A DNA stretch of 64,000 bases from Cohnella terricola. Its GTDB lineage: Bacteria; Bacillota; Bacilli; Paenibacillales; Paenibacillaceae. This document shows positions 16,831 to 25,294 of this stretch, piece by piece; position 1 is the stretch's first letter, and the number at the start of each line of letters is the position of its first letter. The position numbers and the translations under genes are program-made. Location: positions 434,001-498,000 of the forward strand of contig NZ_VNJJ01000001.1 of NCBI RefSeq assembly GCF_007786475.1, written 5' to 3'. Under the pieces are notes generated by a model. It saw only the letters and a list, made by a program, of their open reading frames with translations. It was not told where the DNA came from and searched no databases.

Positions 16831-17757
16831 ATGAACAACGCTGCGATCGAAGTGATCAAATTGTTGAAAACCTATGACGGAAAAAAAGCGCTGGCCGGAA
16901 TCTCGTTCAACGTGAAGGAAGGCAGCTGTTTCGGTTTGCTAGGGCCGAACGGAGCCGGCAAATCGACGACGATGAAAATTCTATCCGGTCTGCTCGAAGC
17001 GGATGGGGGCAGCGTAAGCATCTTTGGCAGGGAGATTCGTAAAGCGGGCAACGCGATCAAAGATCAGCTCGGCTACGTTCCGCAATCGATTACGTTGTAT
17101 GAAAAGCTGTCCGCGTATGACAATTTGCAGTTTTTCGGAGAAATGTATGGCGTGCCGAAAAGCGAGCTGAAGCAGCGGATTGGCGAAGTGCTTGAGCAAG
17201 TCGGCTTAGCCGACCGCGCAAAGGACGAGGTAACCGCATTTTCCGGGGGAATGAAGAGACGCGTGAACATCGCGGCGGCTCTGCTGCATCGGCCAAAGCT
17301 GATCATCATGGACGAACCGACCGTCGGAATCGATCCGCAATCCCGCAATCATATTTTCGAAATGATCCGCGGTTTGAAGAAGGCGGGTGTGACCGTCCTT
17401 TATTCGACCCACTACATGGAAGAAGTCGAGGCGCTGTGCGACGATCTGGCCATCGTCGATCACGGTCAAGTCATCGCGCAGGGAGAGCTGAACGAAGTTT
17501 TGGAACGGCACGGCACTCAAACCGTATACTTGGAGCTTCATAACGGAGGGAGACCGCCCGCGCTTGCAGGCGTCAATGCGCCTATCCAACGCGGCCGGGG
17601 TTGGACGATCGAGACGGATGCTCCGCTGGACGTCCTTGCGGGGTGGGCGCAAGCTTGCCGATCGGCATCGCTAAAAGTCAGTCAATTGGAGATGGTCCGG
17701 CCTTCGCTAGAAGACGTCTTCCTGATCATGACCGGAACGACGCTAAGAGATAACTAG
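16831..17757 (+). CDS. ABC transporter ATP-binding protein (NatA/YhaQ-type)
   Basis: A 308-residue exporter ATPase: Walker A GPNGAGKST, signature FSGGMKRRV, Walker B LIIMDEPTVGID, and a C-terminal extension (about 225-308) typical of NatA/DrrA-like subunits. RBS GAGGAAGGGAG. It sits 31 nt after the previous gene, probably still within the GntR-controlled operon. Confidence 0.92.
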   Translation: MNNAAIEVIKLLKTYDGKKALAGISFNVKEGSCFGLLGPNGAGKSTTMKILSGLLEADGGSVSIFGREIRKAGNAIKDQLGYVPQSITLYEKLSAYDNLQFFGEMYGVPKSELKQRIGEVLEQVGLADRAKDEVTAFSGGMKRRVNIAAALLHRPKLIIMDEPTVGIDPQSRNHIFEMIRGLKKAGVTVLYSTHYMEEVEALCDDLAIVDHGQVIAQGELNEVLERHGTQTVYLELHNGGRPPALAGVNAPIQRGRGWTIETDAPLDVLAGWAQACRSASLKVSQLEMVRPSLEDVFLIMTGTTLRDN

Positions 17758-17787
17758 ATCGGCCTGCGCCGAAAGGGGAAACGATCC

Positions 17788-18942
17788 ATGATCATCCATA
17801 TCGCCAAAAAAGAGTGGAAGCTGCTGCTCAAGGAGAAAGGGACTTTTTTCTGGCTTCTCGGCATGCCGGTCCTTTTCATCGTCTTGTTCGGATCTATACT
17901 GGGGAACGTGTCGAGCTCTGAAGTCACGGTCCCGTACGTCGACAATGATCATTCGGACGTTTCCCGGAGTTTCGTTGCTTCCGTGGAAGAGAAAAGCGGC
18001 TATAAGCTCGAAGAGAAGCAGTCGGCCGAGATGCAGGCACAAATCGATAAAATCCGGGACGGCAAAGGCACGGGGCTTCTCGTCATCCCCGGAGGGTTCG
18101 GGCAAAGCTTGCAAGAAAATGGAGGAAAAACGATCGCGATCGAGCTGTATCGCGAAGCGACGAGCGATTCGACGATCGCGCCGCTGCGCGCCGTGCTCGA
18201 GAACATGGCGAACGCATACCGCGAAACGAAGATAGACAAGGCGCTTGCCGACTCCGGGCAGACCGCGGAGAAGCGAGAACAGACGCTCTCCGCGCCGTTT
18301 ACGATCGCCGATCGGTTGGAGAACGGTTCCGGGTACAACGTCATCTCGCAGATCGTTCCGGGTTATACGGTTATGTTCGTCTTTTTCGTCATCATATCGA
18401 TGCTTAAGCGATTTCTTAGAGACAAGGAATCCGGCATGACCGCCCGTCTGCGCAGTACGCGCATGAGTCCCGTAAGCTACTTGCTCGGCATGTGGCTCAG
18501 CTATCTGGTCGTCGCGTTGATCCAGTGCACGGTGCTGCTGGCTTTCGGACATTTTGTATACGATCTTCATATCGGCGATCCGGTAGCCGTAGCCGTGCTT
18601 GTGCTGCTTCTAGCTCTGTGCGGGACGGGAATCGGCCTTGCGGTCTGCATGCTCGCCAAGAGCGAGAACCAAGGCATGGCCTTTACTCAGTTGCTGACGA
18701 TGGGCGGCGCTGTATTGGGCGGGCTGTGGTTCCCGATCGATATGATGCCGCAGGCGATCCAGACGATCAGCCGGTTTACTCCGCAATATTGGGCGCAGAA
18801 AGCGTTCCAGGACATTATGCTCCGTGGTGTACACCTACCGGGCATCGTGAATTCGCTGCTGGTTTTGGCCTTGATCGCGGCGCTCGCCTTGATCGTGGCG
18901 ATGCTTAGATACAAGAGGTTTATGAGGACGGCTTTGGGGTAA
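17788..18942 (+). CDS. ABC-2 type permease (NatB/YhaP-like)
   Basis: A 384-residue membrane subunit. One N-terminal helix (about 18-38) is followed by an extracytoplasmic domain of about 150 residues and then five or six helices (about 190-380), the layout of NatB/YhaP and linearmycin-resistance LnrN/M permeases. It partners the preceding ATPase; the likely role is export or detoxification of a hydrophobic compound. The substrate is unknown. Confidence 0.9.
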   Translation: MIIHIAKKEWKLLLKEKGTFFWLLGMPVLFIVLFGSILGNVSSSEVTVPYVDNDHSDVSRSFVASVEEKSGYKLEEKQSAEMQAQIDKIRDGKGTGLLVIPGGFGQSLQENGGKTIAIELYREATSDSTIAPLRAVLENMANAYRETKIDKALADSGQTAEKREQTLSAPFTIADRLENGSGYNVISQIVPGYTVMFVFFVIISMLKRFLRDKESGMTARLRSTRMSPVSYLLGMWLSYLVVALIQCTVLLAFGHFVYDLHIGDPVAVAVLVLLLALCGTGIGLAVCMLAKSENQGMAFTQLLTMGGAVLGGLWFPIDMMPQAIQTISRFTPQYWAQKAFQDIMLRGVHLPGIVNSLLVLALIAALALIVAMLRYKRFMRTALG

Positions 18943-18958
18943 GGCAGGATTGCGTGCG

Positions 18959-18994
18959 ACAAATAGATGGCCATTCGGCCGTCTATTTGTTTTT
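18959..18994 (+). terminator. Terminator of the GntR-ABC operon
   Basis: ACAAATAGATGGCC pairs with GGCCGTCTATTTGT around a 4-nt loop and is followed by TTTTTC. Confidence 0.88.
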
Positions 18995-19013
18995 CGTTCA
19001 TATTCAGTTCATA

Positions 19014-19031
19014 ATGACGTCATATTATAAT
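19014..19031 (+). promoter_or_regulatory. -10 element and palindrome before the ABC exporter genes
   Basis: A perfect TATAAT at 19026-19031 has a weak -35. The perfect 10-bp palindrome ATGACGTCAT (19014-19023) lies in the spacer region and could be an operator. Confidence 0.4.
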
Positions 19032-19087
19032 ATTTACATATGATTTGTAAGGCCCACAACCTTTTAGGATTCGGAGTTGATGTTCGC

Positions 19088-20854
19088 GTGCTTAAGCTTT
19101 TTCGTTATTTGCAGCCTTATCGCTGGCTGGTCGCCGCGGTAATGGTGCTCGTTCTGCTGCAATCGTTAAGCGAATTGTATTTGCCGACTTTGATGGCGGA
19201 CATCGTGAACGACGGCGTCGTCAAAGGAGATATCCCGTATATCTGGAAAATAGGCGGATTTATGCTTGGCGTCACGGCGATCGGAACGCTCGTGTCGATC
19301 GCGGCAAGTTATCTCTCGTCGCGCATTGCCGCCGGCTTCGGCAGGGACGTTCGCAGCAAGACGTTCCGCCACGTCGAGAATTTCTCCTTGCTGGAGTTCG
19401 ATAAGATCGGTACGGCTTCGCTGATTACCCGCACGACCAACGATATTACGCAAGTTCAGCAAGTGCTGATCATGATGATGCGTTTGATGGTAGCCGCTCC
19501 TATGATGTGCGTCGGCGGCCTGATTATGGCGATCTCCAAAGACGCGCATTTGTCATTGGTATTCGTGGGGGCGATTCCGGTATTGGCTCTTACGATCTAT
19601 TTGATCGCAAGCAGAGGTATCCCGTATTTCAAAGTCATGCAGAAGAAGGTCGATAAGCTCAATCTCGTCTTGCGCGAAGGCTTGACGGGGATCCGGGTCA
19701 TTCGTTCGTTCAACCGCTTCGAGCACGAGACGAAACGGTTCGACGAAGCGAACCGCGATTTGACGCAAACCGCGATCAGAGTCAACCAAATTATGGCGTT
19801 TATGATGCCGATGATGATGTTGATTCTGAACTTTTCATCGCTGGCGATCATCTGGTTCGGAGGCATTCGGGTTAGCCAAGGCCATATGCTTGTTGGCGAC
19901 TTGATGGCATTTCTGCAATACGCGATGCAAATCATGTTCTCGCTGCTCATGGTATCGATGATGTTCGTCATGGTGCCGCGCGCATCGGCATCCGCCGTTC
20001 GGATCAACGAGGTGTTGAATACGAAACCGGTCATGGACGACAAAGTCCATAACACGGTGAAGAAGGATGCGGATGATTCTTCTGCGATTCCCGCAAATCC
20101 GGAAGCTACGCCGGGCTTGGTGGAATTCGAGAACGTCTCTTTCCGTTATCCCGGAGCGGAAAGTCCGGCGATATCGGGCATTAGCTTCAGCGCGGCGCCA
20201 GGGGAAGTGACCGCCATCATTGGGGGAACCGGCTCGGGAAAATCGACGCTGCTCAGCATGATTCCGAGATTTTACGACGCTGAAGATGGGGCCGTCCGCA
20301 TTGGCGGAGCCGACGTTCGAGATCTGCCGGTAGACAGTCTGCGCGGTTTGATTGGACTCGTGCCGCAGAAGGCCCAGCTCTTCACGGGCACTGTGGCCGA
20401 TAACATCCGCTATGGCAAAACGGATGCCGATGACGAAGAAATTCGTCATGCGGCTGCGGTCGCGCAAGCCGCGGATTTCGTCGAGGAAATGTCGGAAGGT
20501 TACTCGGCGATGATCTCACAAGGCGGCTCGAATTTGTCCGGCGGACAAAAGCAGCGTCTGTCGATCGCCCGGGCGCTCGTCAGAAAACCTTCAATTTATC
20601 TGTTCGACGATAGCTTCTCCGCGCTCGACTTTAAGACGGATGCCAAGCTTAGGGCAGCGCTGAAGAACGAGACGACGGAAGCGACCGTCATTATCGTCGC
20701 CCAGCGGGTAAGCACCGTCATGGATGCGGACCGAATCGTCGTCATGGACGAAGGGCGAGTCGTCGGAATCGGCAATCATAAAGAGTTAATGAATAGCTGC
20801 GTCGTCTATCGCGAGATCGTGTCTTCGCAGTTGTCTGAGGAGGAGATCGCATGA
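19088..20854 (+). CDS. Heterodimeric ABC exporter subunit with degenerate catalytic site (BmrC/YheI-like)
   Basis: A 588-residue half-exporter: six-helix membrane domain (1 to about 310) and ATPase domain (about 345-588). Walker A is GGTGSGKST and the signature NLSGGQKQRL. Walker B reads IYLFDDSFSALD, with Asp in place of the catalytic Glu, and the switch loop has Gln (VAQRVST) in place of His. Both changes mark the non-catalytic partner in BmrCD-type pairs. The GTG at 19088 starts the family N-terminus (LKLFRYLQPYRW); the frame extends 16 codons further. It overlaps the next gene by 4 nt. Confidence 0.93.
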   Translation: MLKLFRYLQPYRWLVAAVMVLVLLQSLSELYLPTLMADIVNDGVVKGDIPYIWKIGGFMLGVTAIGTLVSIAASYLSSRIAAGFGRDVRSKTFRHVENFSLLEFDKIGTASLITRTTNDITQVQQVLIMMMRLMVAAPMMCVGGLIMAISKDAHLSLVFVGAIPVLALTIYLIASRGIPYFKVMQKKVDKLNLVLREGLTGIRVIRSFNRFEHETKRFDEANRDLTQTAIRVNQIMAFMMPMMMLILNFSSLAIIWFGGIRVSQGHMLVGDLMAFLQYAMQIMFSLLMVSMMFVMVPRASASAVRINEVLNTKPVMDDKVHNTVKKDADDSSAIPANPEATPGLVEFENVSFRYPGAESPAISGISFSAAPGEVTAIIGGTGSGKSTLLSMIPRFYDAEDGAVRIGGADVRDLPVDSLRGLIGLVPQKAQLFTGTVADNIRYGKTDADDEEIRHAAAVAQAADFVEEMSEGYSAMISQGGSNLSGGQKQRLSIARALVRKPSIYLFDDSFSALDFKTDAKLRAALKNETTEATVIIVAQRVSTVMDADRIVVMDEGRVVGIGNHKELMNSCVVYREIVSSQLSEEEIA

Positions 20855-22764
20855 GCGAGAAACAGAGCCATCAAGGAGCCCCAGGAAGAGGTCCGGGCCG
20901 GGGACCGATGGGTCCCGGCGGCATGGGCGGCATGGGTGGCATGGGGATGCCAGTGCAGAAGGCCAAAAACTTCAAAGGCACTCTGCGCAGGCTAGTCGGT
21001 TATTTGCGTCCTCAGCGTGCGAAGCTGCTGGCCGTGTTCGTGACGGCCATTCTGAGCACGGCTTTTGCGATCTATAGCCCTAAAGTATTGGGGCAAGCGA
21101 CAACGAAACTGTTCGAAGGTATGATGGGCAAGATTAAGGGCGATCCGAACGCGCATTTTGATCTGGCGGGCATATGGCAGATCGTCCTTTTCTTGGCGGG
21201 CTTGTACATTGTAAGCTCCATTTTCAGCTATATTCAACAGTTTCTCATGGCGGGCGTCGCCCAGAAAACGGTGTACGGGCTGCGCAACGAAGTGAACGCC
21301 AAGCTCGGTAAGCTCCCATTAAAATTTTTCGATAACCGGACGCACGGGGAGATTCTGAGCCGCGCGGTGAACGATGTCGATAACATCAGCAATACATTGC
21401 AACAAAGCTTGACGCAGTTGATCACATCACTGATCACGATCGTCGGCGTAATTATTATGATGCTGACCATCAGCCCGTGGTTGACGCTGATTCTGCTTCT
21501 GACCCTCCCGCTATCTATGATCGTTATCCGGGGTGCGGCAAGCCGATCCCAGAAATACTTTAAGACGCAGCAGATGGAGCTAGGACAGTTGAACGGGCAC
21601 GTCGAGGAAATGTACTCCGGGCATAAAATCGTCAAAGCCTACGGCCAGGAAGAAAACTCCGTCGCCCATTTCGATCGGATTAACGAGAGGCTGTACGAAT
21701 CGGGCTGGAAAGCCCAGTTCGTGTCCGGCAATATCATGCCTCTAATGAGCATGGTCAGCAATATCGGCTACATGTTTATCAGCGTTGTCGGGGGGATTAT
21801 GGTCACGCGAGGTTCGATCTCCATCGGTAACATCCAAGCTTTTATCCAGTATGCAAGACAATTCTCGATGCCGCTCGTGCAGACGGCGAACATCGCGAAT
21901 ATCATCCAGTCGACGATCGCTTCGGCGGAACGGGTATTCGAGTTGCTGGACGAAGAGGAAGAAATTCCGGAAGCGGCGGAAGGCCAAGACGTCGTCTTGT
22001 CTTCGCCGAAAGGGGATGTGGCGATGCGCGGGGTGAGCTTCGGTTACAAAGAAGACGCGTTGCTCATCGAGAACATGGACATCGACGTCCGCAGCGGCCA
22101 GATGGTCGCGATCGTCGGCCCGACCGGAGCCGGTAAAACGACGCTCGTCAATCTGCTCATGCGGTTCTATGAAGTAAACGGCGGCGGCATTACGGTCGAC
22201 GGCGAAGACATTACCAGAATGAAAAGGGCACATCTGCGCGGCTTGTACGGGATGGTACTGCAAGATACGTGGCTGTTCAACGGAACGATTCGCGACAATA
22301 TCGCTTACGGCCGGATCGGAGCAACGGAAGACGAGATTGTCGAAGCAGCGAAGGCCGCGCATGCGGACCATTTTATCCGCACCTTGCCAGAAGGCTACGA
22401 TACGGTGTTAAATGAAGAGGCGTCCAACTTGTCCCAGGGACAGAAGCAGCTGCTTACGATCGCGAGGGCGATCTTGGCGGATCCGGCGATCCTGATTCTG
22501 GACGAAGCGACGAGCAGCGTCGATACGCGGACCGAAGTGCACATCCAGAAAGCCATGCACGAGCTGATGAAGGACAGAACAAGCTTCGTTATCGCGCATC
22601 GCTTATCCACGATTCGCGACGCGGATTTGATTCTTGTCATGAACCACGGCAGCATCATCGAGAAAGGTACGCATACCGAGCTTCTGGCGCAGGGCGGATT
22701 CTACGCGGATCTATACTATAGCCAGTTCACGGGCGGCGGGAAAGTACAAGTGACCGCGGGATAA
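20851..22764 (+). CDS. Heterodimeric ABC exporter subunit, catalytically competent (BmrD/YheH-like)
   Basis: A 637-residue half-exporter. The first 30 residues are a Gly/Met/Pro-rich tail before the membrane domain. The ATPase has Walker A GPTGAGKTT, Walker B LILDEATSSVD with the catalytic Glu, and IAHRLST with the switch His. Its signature is NLSQGQKQLL, the altered LSQGQ form expected on the subunit facing the partner's degenerate site. With the preceding gene it should form an asymmetric multidrug-type exporter. Confidence 0.93.
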   Translation: MSEKQSHQGAPGRGPGRGPMGPGGMGGMGGMGMPVQKAKNFKGTLRRLVGYLRPQRAKLLAVFVTAILSTAFAIYSPKVLGQATTKLFEGMMGKIKGDPNAHFDLAGIWQIVLFLAGLYIVSSIFSYIQQFLMAGVAQKTVYGLRNEVNAKLGKLPLKFFDNRTHGEILSRAVNDVDNISNTLQQSLTQLITSLITIVGVIIMMLTISPWLTLILLLTLPLSMIVIRGAASRSQKYFKTQQMELGQLNGHVEEMYSGHKIVKAYGQEENSVAHFDRINERLYESGWKAQFVSGNIMPLMSMVSNIGYMFISVVGGIMVTRGSISIGNIQAFIQYARQFSMPLVQTANIANIIQSTIASAERVFELLDEEEEIPEAAEGQDVVLSSPKGDVAMRGVSFGYKEDALLIENMDIDVRSGQMVAIVGPTGAGKTTLVNLLMRFYEVNGGGITVDGEDITRMKRAHLRGLYGMVLQDTWLFNGTIRDNIAYGRIGATEDEIVEAAKAAHADHFIRTLPEGYDTVLNEEASNLSQGQKQLLTIARAILADPAILILDEATSSVDTRTEVHIQKAMHELMKDRTSFVIAHRLSTIRDADLILVMNHGSIIEKGTHTELLAQGGFYADLYYSQFTGGGKVQVTAG

Positions 22765-22864
22765 TAGGTGAAGGGCGGGCCGAATGGCAATGGGGGGAGC
22801 GGGAGGTGCTCCTGTTCCCTCCGTGCCGTCCGGCCCAAATCATTCACTCGCTGCCCACCTCTCA

Positions 22865-23045
22865 CGGTATCCCTTTCGATCAGGTAGGTGCAAAGTCTCG
22901 TATCCGCTCTGTCGGTATCCCTTTCGATCAGGTTGGTGCACAGCCTCGTATCTCGTATCTGCTCTGACGGTATCCCGTTCGGTCAGGTTGGTGCACAGTC
23001 TCGTATCCGCTCTGACGGTATCCCGTTCGGTCAGGTTGGTACATA
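22865..23045 (+). repeat. Four tandem units of about 48 bp (CGGTATCCC family)
   Basis: CGGTATCCCTTTCGATCAGG-like starts fall at 22865, 22913, 22968 and 23016. The spacings are 48, 55 and 48; the longer one comes from a 7-bp duplication (CTCGTAT). The array lies between the exporter and nitroreductase genes. Related but degenerate copies occur in inverted orientation beyond the nitroreductase. Confidence 0.85.
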
Positions 23046-23121
23046 ATCGCTTATTATGCTATTTTAGTATTCTATTGGATCAGGAAGATGAATGGATTGC
23101 TAAGTGAAGAGGAGAGAGAAA

Positions 23122-23697
23122 ATGGCAAGTTTTGAGGAAGTCGTTCGAGGAAGACGCAGTATTGGTAAAGTGAAGTCGGATCCGATTCCAAAGGAATTGG
23201 TAGAGAAATTGATCGATGCGGCAATTTGGGCGCCGAACCACTTTCGTACCGAACCTTGGCGGTTTATCGTCATGACCGGAGAAGGGCGGAAAGTTCTCGG
23301 AAACGCTTATGTGGACATCGCATCTGAAAAATGGGACGAGGTGTCTAACGAGGAACGCGAGCAGCGTTCGGAAAAAGAGGTAGCCAAAGCGTTCCGTTCC
23401 CCAGTTGTTATCGCAGCGGTGTGCGCTCCTTCGGACGATCCGCGGGCCGACTTGCGGGAAGAACTGGCGGCTTCCCATGCCGCGGTGCAGAACCTTCTGT
23501 TGTCCGCGCACGCCAACGGTCTTGGAGCCGTATGGCGCACGGGCGATCCCACGTATCATCCCAAAATGAAACAAGCCTTCGGACTCGGCGAACGCGAGCA
23601 GATCGTCGGCTTTGTTTACGTCGGATATCCCGATATGCAGCAGCCCGAAGGTACTCGCACACCCGGAGCGGAAAAAACGGTCTGGATTGAAAATTAA
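23122..23697 (+). CDS. Nitroreductase-family FMN-dependent oxidoreductase
   Basis: A 191-residue flavoprotein. The family N-terminus RRSIGKVKSDPIP carries the FMN-phosphate-binding arginines, followed by APNHFRTEPWRFIV; GLGAVWRTGD is the second flavin-contact region. It probably reduces quinones or nitro compounds with NAD(P)H, but the physiological substrate is unknown. The ATG at 23122 is preceded by AGGAGA; a GTG at 23104 is also open. Confidence 0.88.
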   Translation: MASFEEVVRGRRSIGKVKSDPIPKELVEKLIDAAIWAPNHFRTEPWRFIVMTGEGRKVLGNAYVDIASEKWDEVSNEEREQRSEKEVAKAFRSPVVIAAVCAPSDDPRADLREELAASHAAVQNLLLSAHANGLGAVWRTGDPTYHPKMKQAFGLGEREQIVGFVYVGYPDMQQPEGTRTPGAEKTVWIEN

Positions 23698-23715
23698 CAT
23701 AGCGAAGTTGAACCG

Positions 23716-23754
23716 AAAGCCATTCCCAAAAGTATGTTTGGGATGGCTTTTTTT
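23716..23754 (+). terminator. Terminator of the nitroreductase gene
   Basis: AAAGCCATTCCCAAA and TTTGGGATGGCTTT form a near-perfect stem, followed by a seven-T run. Confidence 0.88.
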
Positions 23755-23940
23755 CTAACGGAAATGACAACCCTTATTTGCCCGATCCTCCGACATTAAA
23801 AATTTTAACGGAACGGACAGCCGTTATATGGTCGAAATAGACCTGCTTCAAGCTTTTTAAGGTCAAATAAAGCCCCATATTTCCGTTAGATTTTGAATAA
23901 CCCAGATTTCGAAAATATAGCAGCGTTGATTTCCGTTAGA
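23755..23940. repeat. Two inverted pairs of TTTCCGTTAG repeats, 50 bp apart
   Basis: CTAACGGAAAT at 23755 and a degenerate copy (TTAACGGAACG) at 23805 lie on one strand. ATTTCCGTTAGA at 23879 and 23929 lie on the other. Each pair is spaced 50 bp. No coding frame is credible here. Confidence 0.6.
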
Positions 23941-23960
23941 TATGCGCTTATATGTTTCTA

Positions 23961-24132
23961 CTGAACCAAGGGGATAGCGACAGGGGGGATTCTGTCTAAG
24001 CATCAGGGCATATAGAGGGGAGACCCAACCTGAGTCGAGGGGATAGCGTAAGAGAGAAGGACGGAGAGAGAAGAATCTTCGCCACTTCCCCCTGAACGGA
24101 AGGGATAGTCGCAATAGGGATAGCGGGAATAG
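23961..24132 (-). repeat. Degenerate minus-strand copies of the CGGTATCCC repeat family
   Basis: Read on the minus strand, CGCTATCCCCT/CTATCCCTT followed by a TCAG-containing tail recurs at 23961-23979, 24025-24048 and 24088-24110, with a partial copy at 24111-24132. The middle copy (CGCTATCCCC ... CTCAGGTTGG) matches the 22.9 kb units best. Confidence 0.5.
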
Positions 24133-24144
24133 CCGCCGGCCAGC

Positions 24145-25167
24145 TTACTTCTCGTCTAGAGTAGCAACTGAGCGGCGGATGATCATGTCGGCGGGGAGGA
24201 CGACTTTTTTCCACGGCTGATCGGCGGAGCCGCGTTCCTGGATGCGATCGATAAGCATCTGCGTTCCTAGGTAGCCGAATTGGTAGGCCTGCTGGGCGAT
24301 GACGGTCAAAAACGGATCGATTTCCGAAAAAGGACCAAGGTCATCGAAGCAGACGAGGGACATTTCCTCCGGCACCTGTATGCCCCGTGCGTGAAGCGTG
24401 CGAATGACTTCGACGGCGAGTACGTTGTTGCCCGCTACGATCGCCGTCGGCAGCGAATCCATGCGGTCGAACCAGCGTTCGATTTCCGATAGGTCGCTCC
24501 TTGGCTCGAAAGCCGTCTCCAGCACGTACTTCTCATCGAAAAGGACGTCGTTCAGCTTCAGCGCCTCCCGATAGCCCTCCAATCTGAGCCTCGCGCTAGA
24601 GATTTGTGGCGAGCCGTTGATTAGGGCGATCCTGCGATGACCATGCGAGGTTAAATGTTCGACGAGTTTCCGCGCGTTCTCCTTGCTGTCCCCGAGTACG
24701 ACGTCGCTGTCCATGCCGGGAACTTCGCGGTCGAGCAAGACGAACGGTACCTGATGCTTGCGAAGCGTCTCCAGGTGCGGCAGCGAGAGATCGCCGGCCG
24801 GAGCGACCAGCACGCCGTCGGCACGAGTCGCGAGAATCGTATCGATATAATCCTTCTCTTTGTCGACGCTCTCGTCCGAGTTGCCGAACAGCAGGCGGAA
24901 ACCGTGTTTCTTGGCGGCGTCCTCCGCGCCTCGGGCCAACGTCGTATAGAAAGGATTTGTAATATCCGTAATCAGCAGGAACAGTACGTTGCTTTGCTGC
25001 AGCACCAAGCTGCGAGCCATATGATTCGGAACGTAGTTCAGTTCATCCATGACTCGGCGGACTTTCGCGCGGGTCTTGTCGCTGATTTTGCCAGTGTTAT
25101 TGATAACTCTGGAGACGGTCATAGCCGAGACGCCCGCTTTAGCCGCGATGTCGTATATCGTAACCAT
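24145..25167 (-). CDS. LacI-family regulator of the L-fucose operon
   Basis: A 340-residue LacI/GalR repressor: helix-turn-helix TIYDIAAKAGVSAMTVSRVIN at residues 3-23, hinge YVPNHMARSL, then the sugar-binding core. It is divergent from fucI with about 130 bp between the starts, so it most likely controls fucI-fucA-kinase-fucU. AAGGAG lies 10 nt before the chosen ATG; eight further upstream codons are open. Confidence 0.9.
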   Translation of the reverse strand: MVTIYDIAAKAGVSAMTVSRVINNTGKISDKTRAKVRRVMDELNYVPNHMARSLVLQQSNVLFLLITDITNPFYTTLARGAEDAAKKHGFRLLFGNSDESVDKEKDYIDTILATRADGVLVAPAGDLSLPHLETLRKHQVPFVLLDREVPGMDSDVVLGDSKENARKLVEHLTSHGHRRIALINGSPQISSARLRLEGYREALKLNDVLFDEKYVLETAFEPRSDLSEIERWFDRMDSLPTAIVAGNNVLAVEVIRTLHARGIQVPEEMSLVCFDDLGPFSEIDPFLTVIAQQAYQFGYLGTQMLIDRIQERGSADQPWKKVVLPADMIIRRSVATLDEK

Positions 25168-25221
25168 TGATGGAGAGCTCCTTGTCGTCATTAGGTTCTT
25201 TTATCTTACAAAATTAAAGAA

Positions 25222-25250
25222 TTGACAGCAAGCGTTTTCCTTGTTACTTT
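25222..25250 (+). promoter_or_regulatory. Promoter of the fucose operon with a cre-like site in the spacer
   Basis: TTGACA (25222-25227), a 17-nt spacer and TACTTT (25245-25250). AGCAAGCGTTTTCC at 25227-25240 matches the cre consensus except at its outer positions. Carbon catabolite repression of fucose genes is expected but not proven by this partial match. Confidence 0.55.
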
Positions 25251-25294
25251 AGGGTTATCGGTAACATTATTTTATTCATTGGAGGCTAAAAGAT

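Noticed and set aside
22784..23107. 107-aa open frame through the 48-bp repeats
   Set aside because: Composed of the repeat array and lacking a ribosome binding site or coding character.
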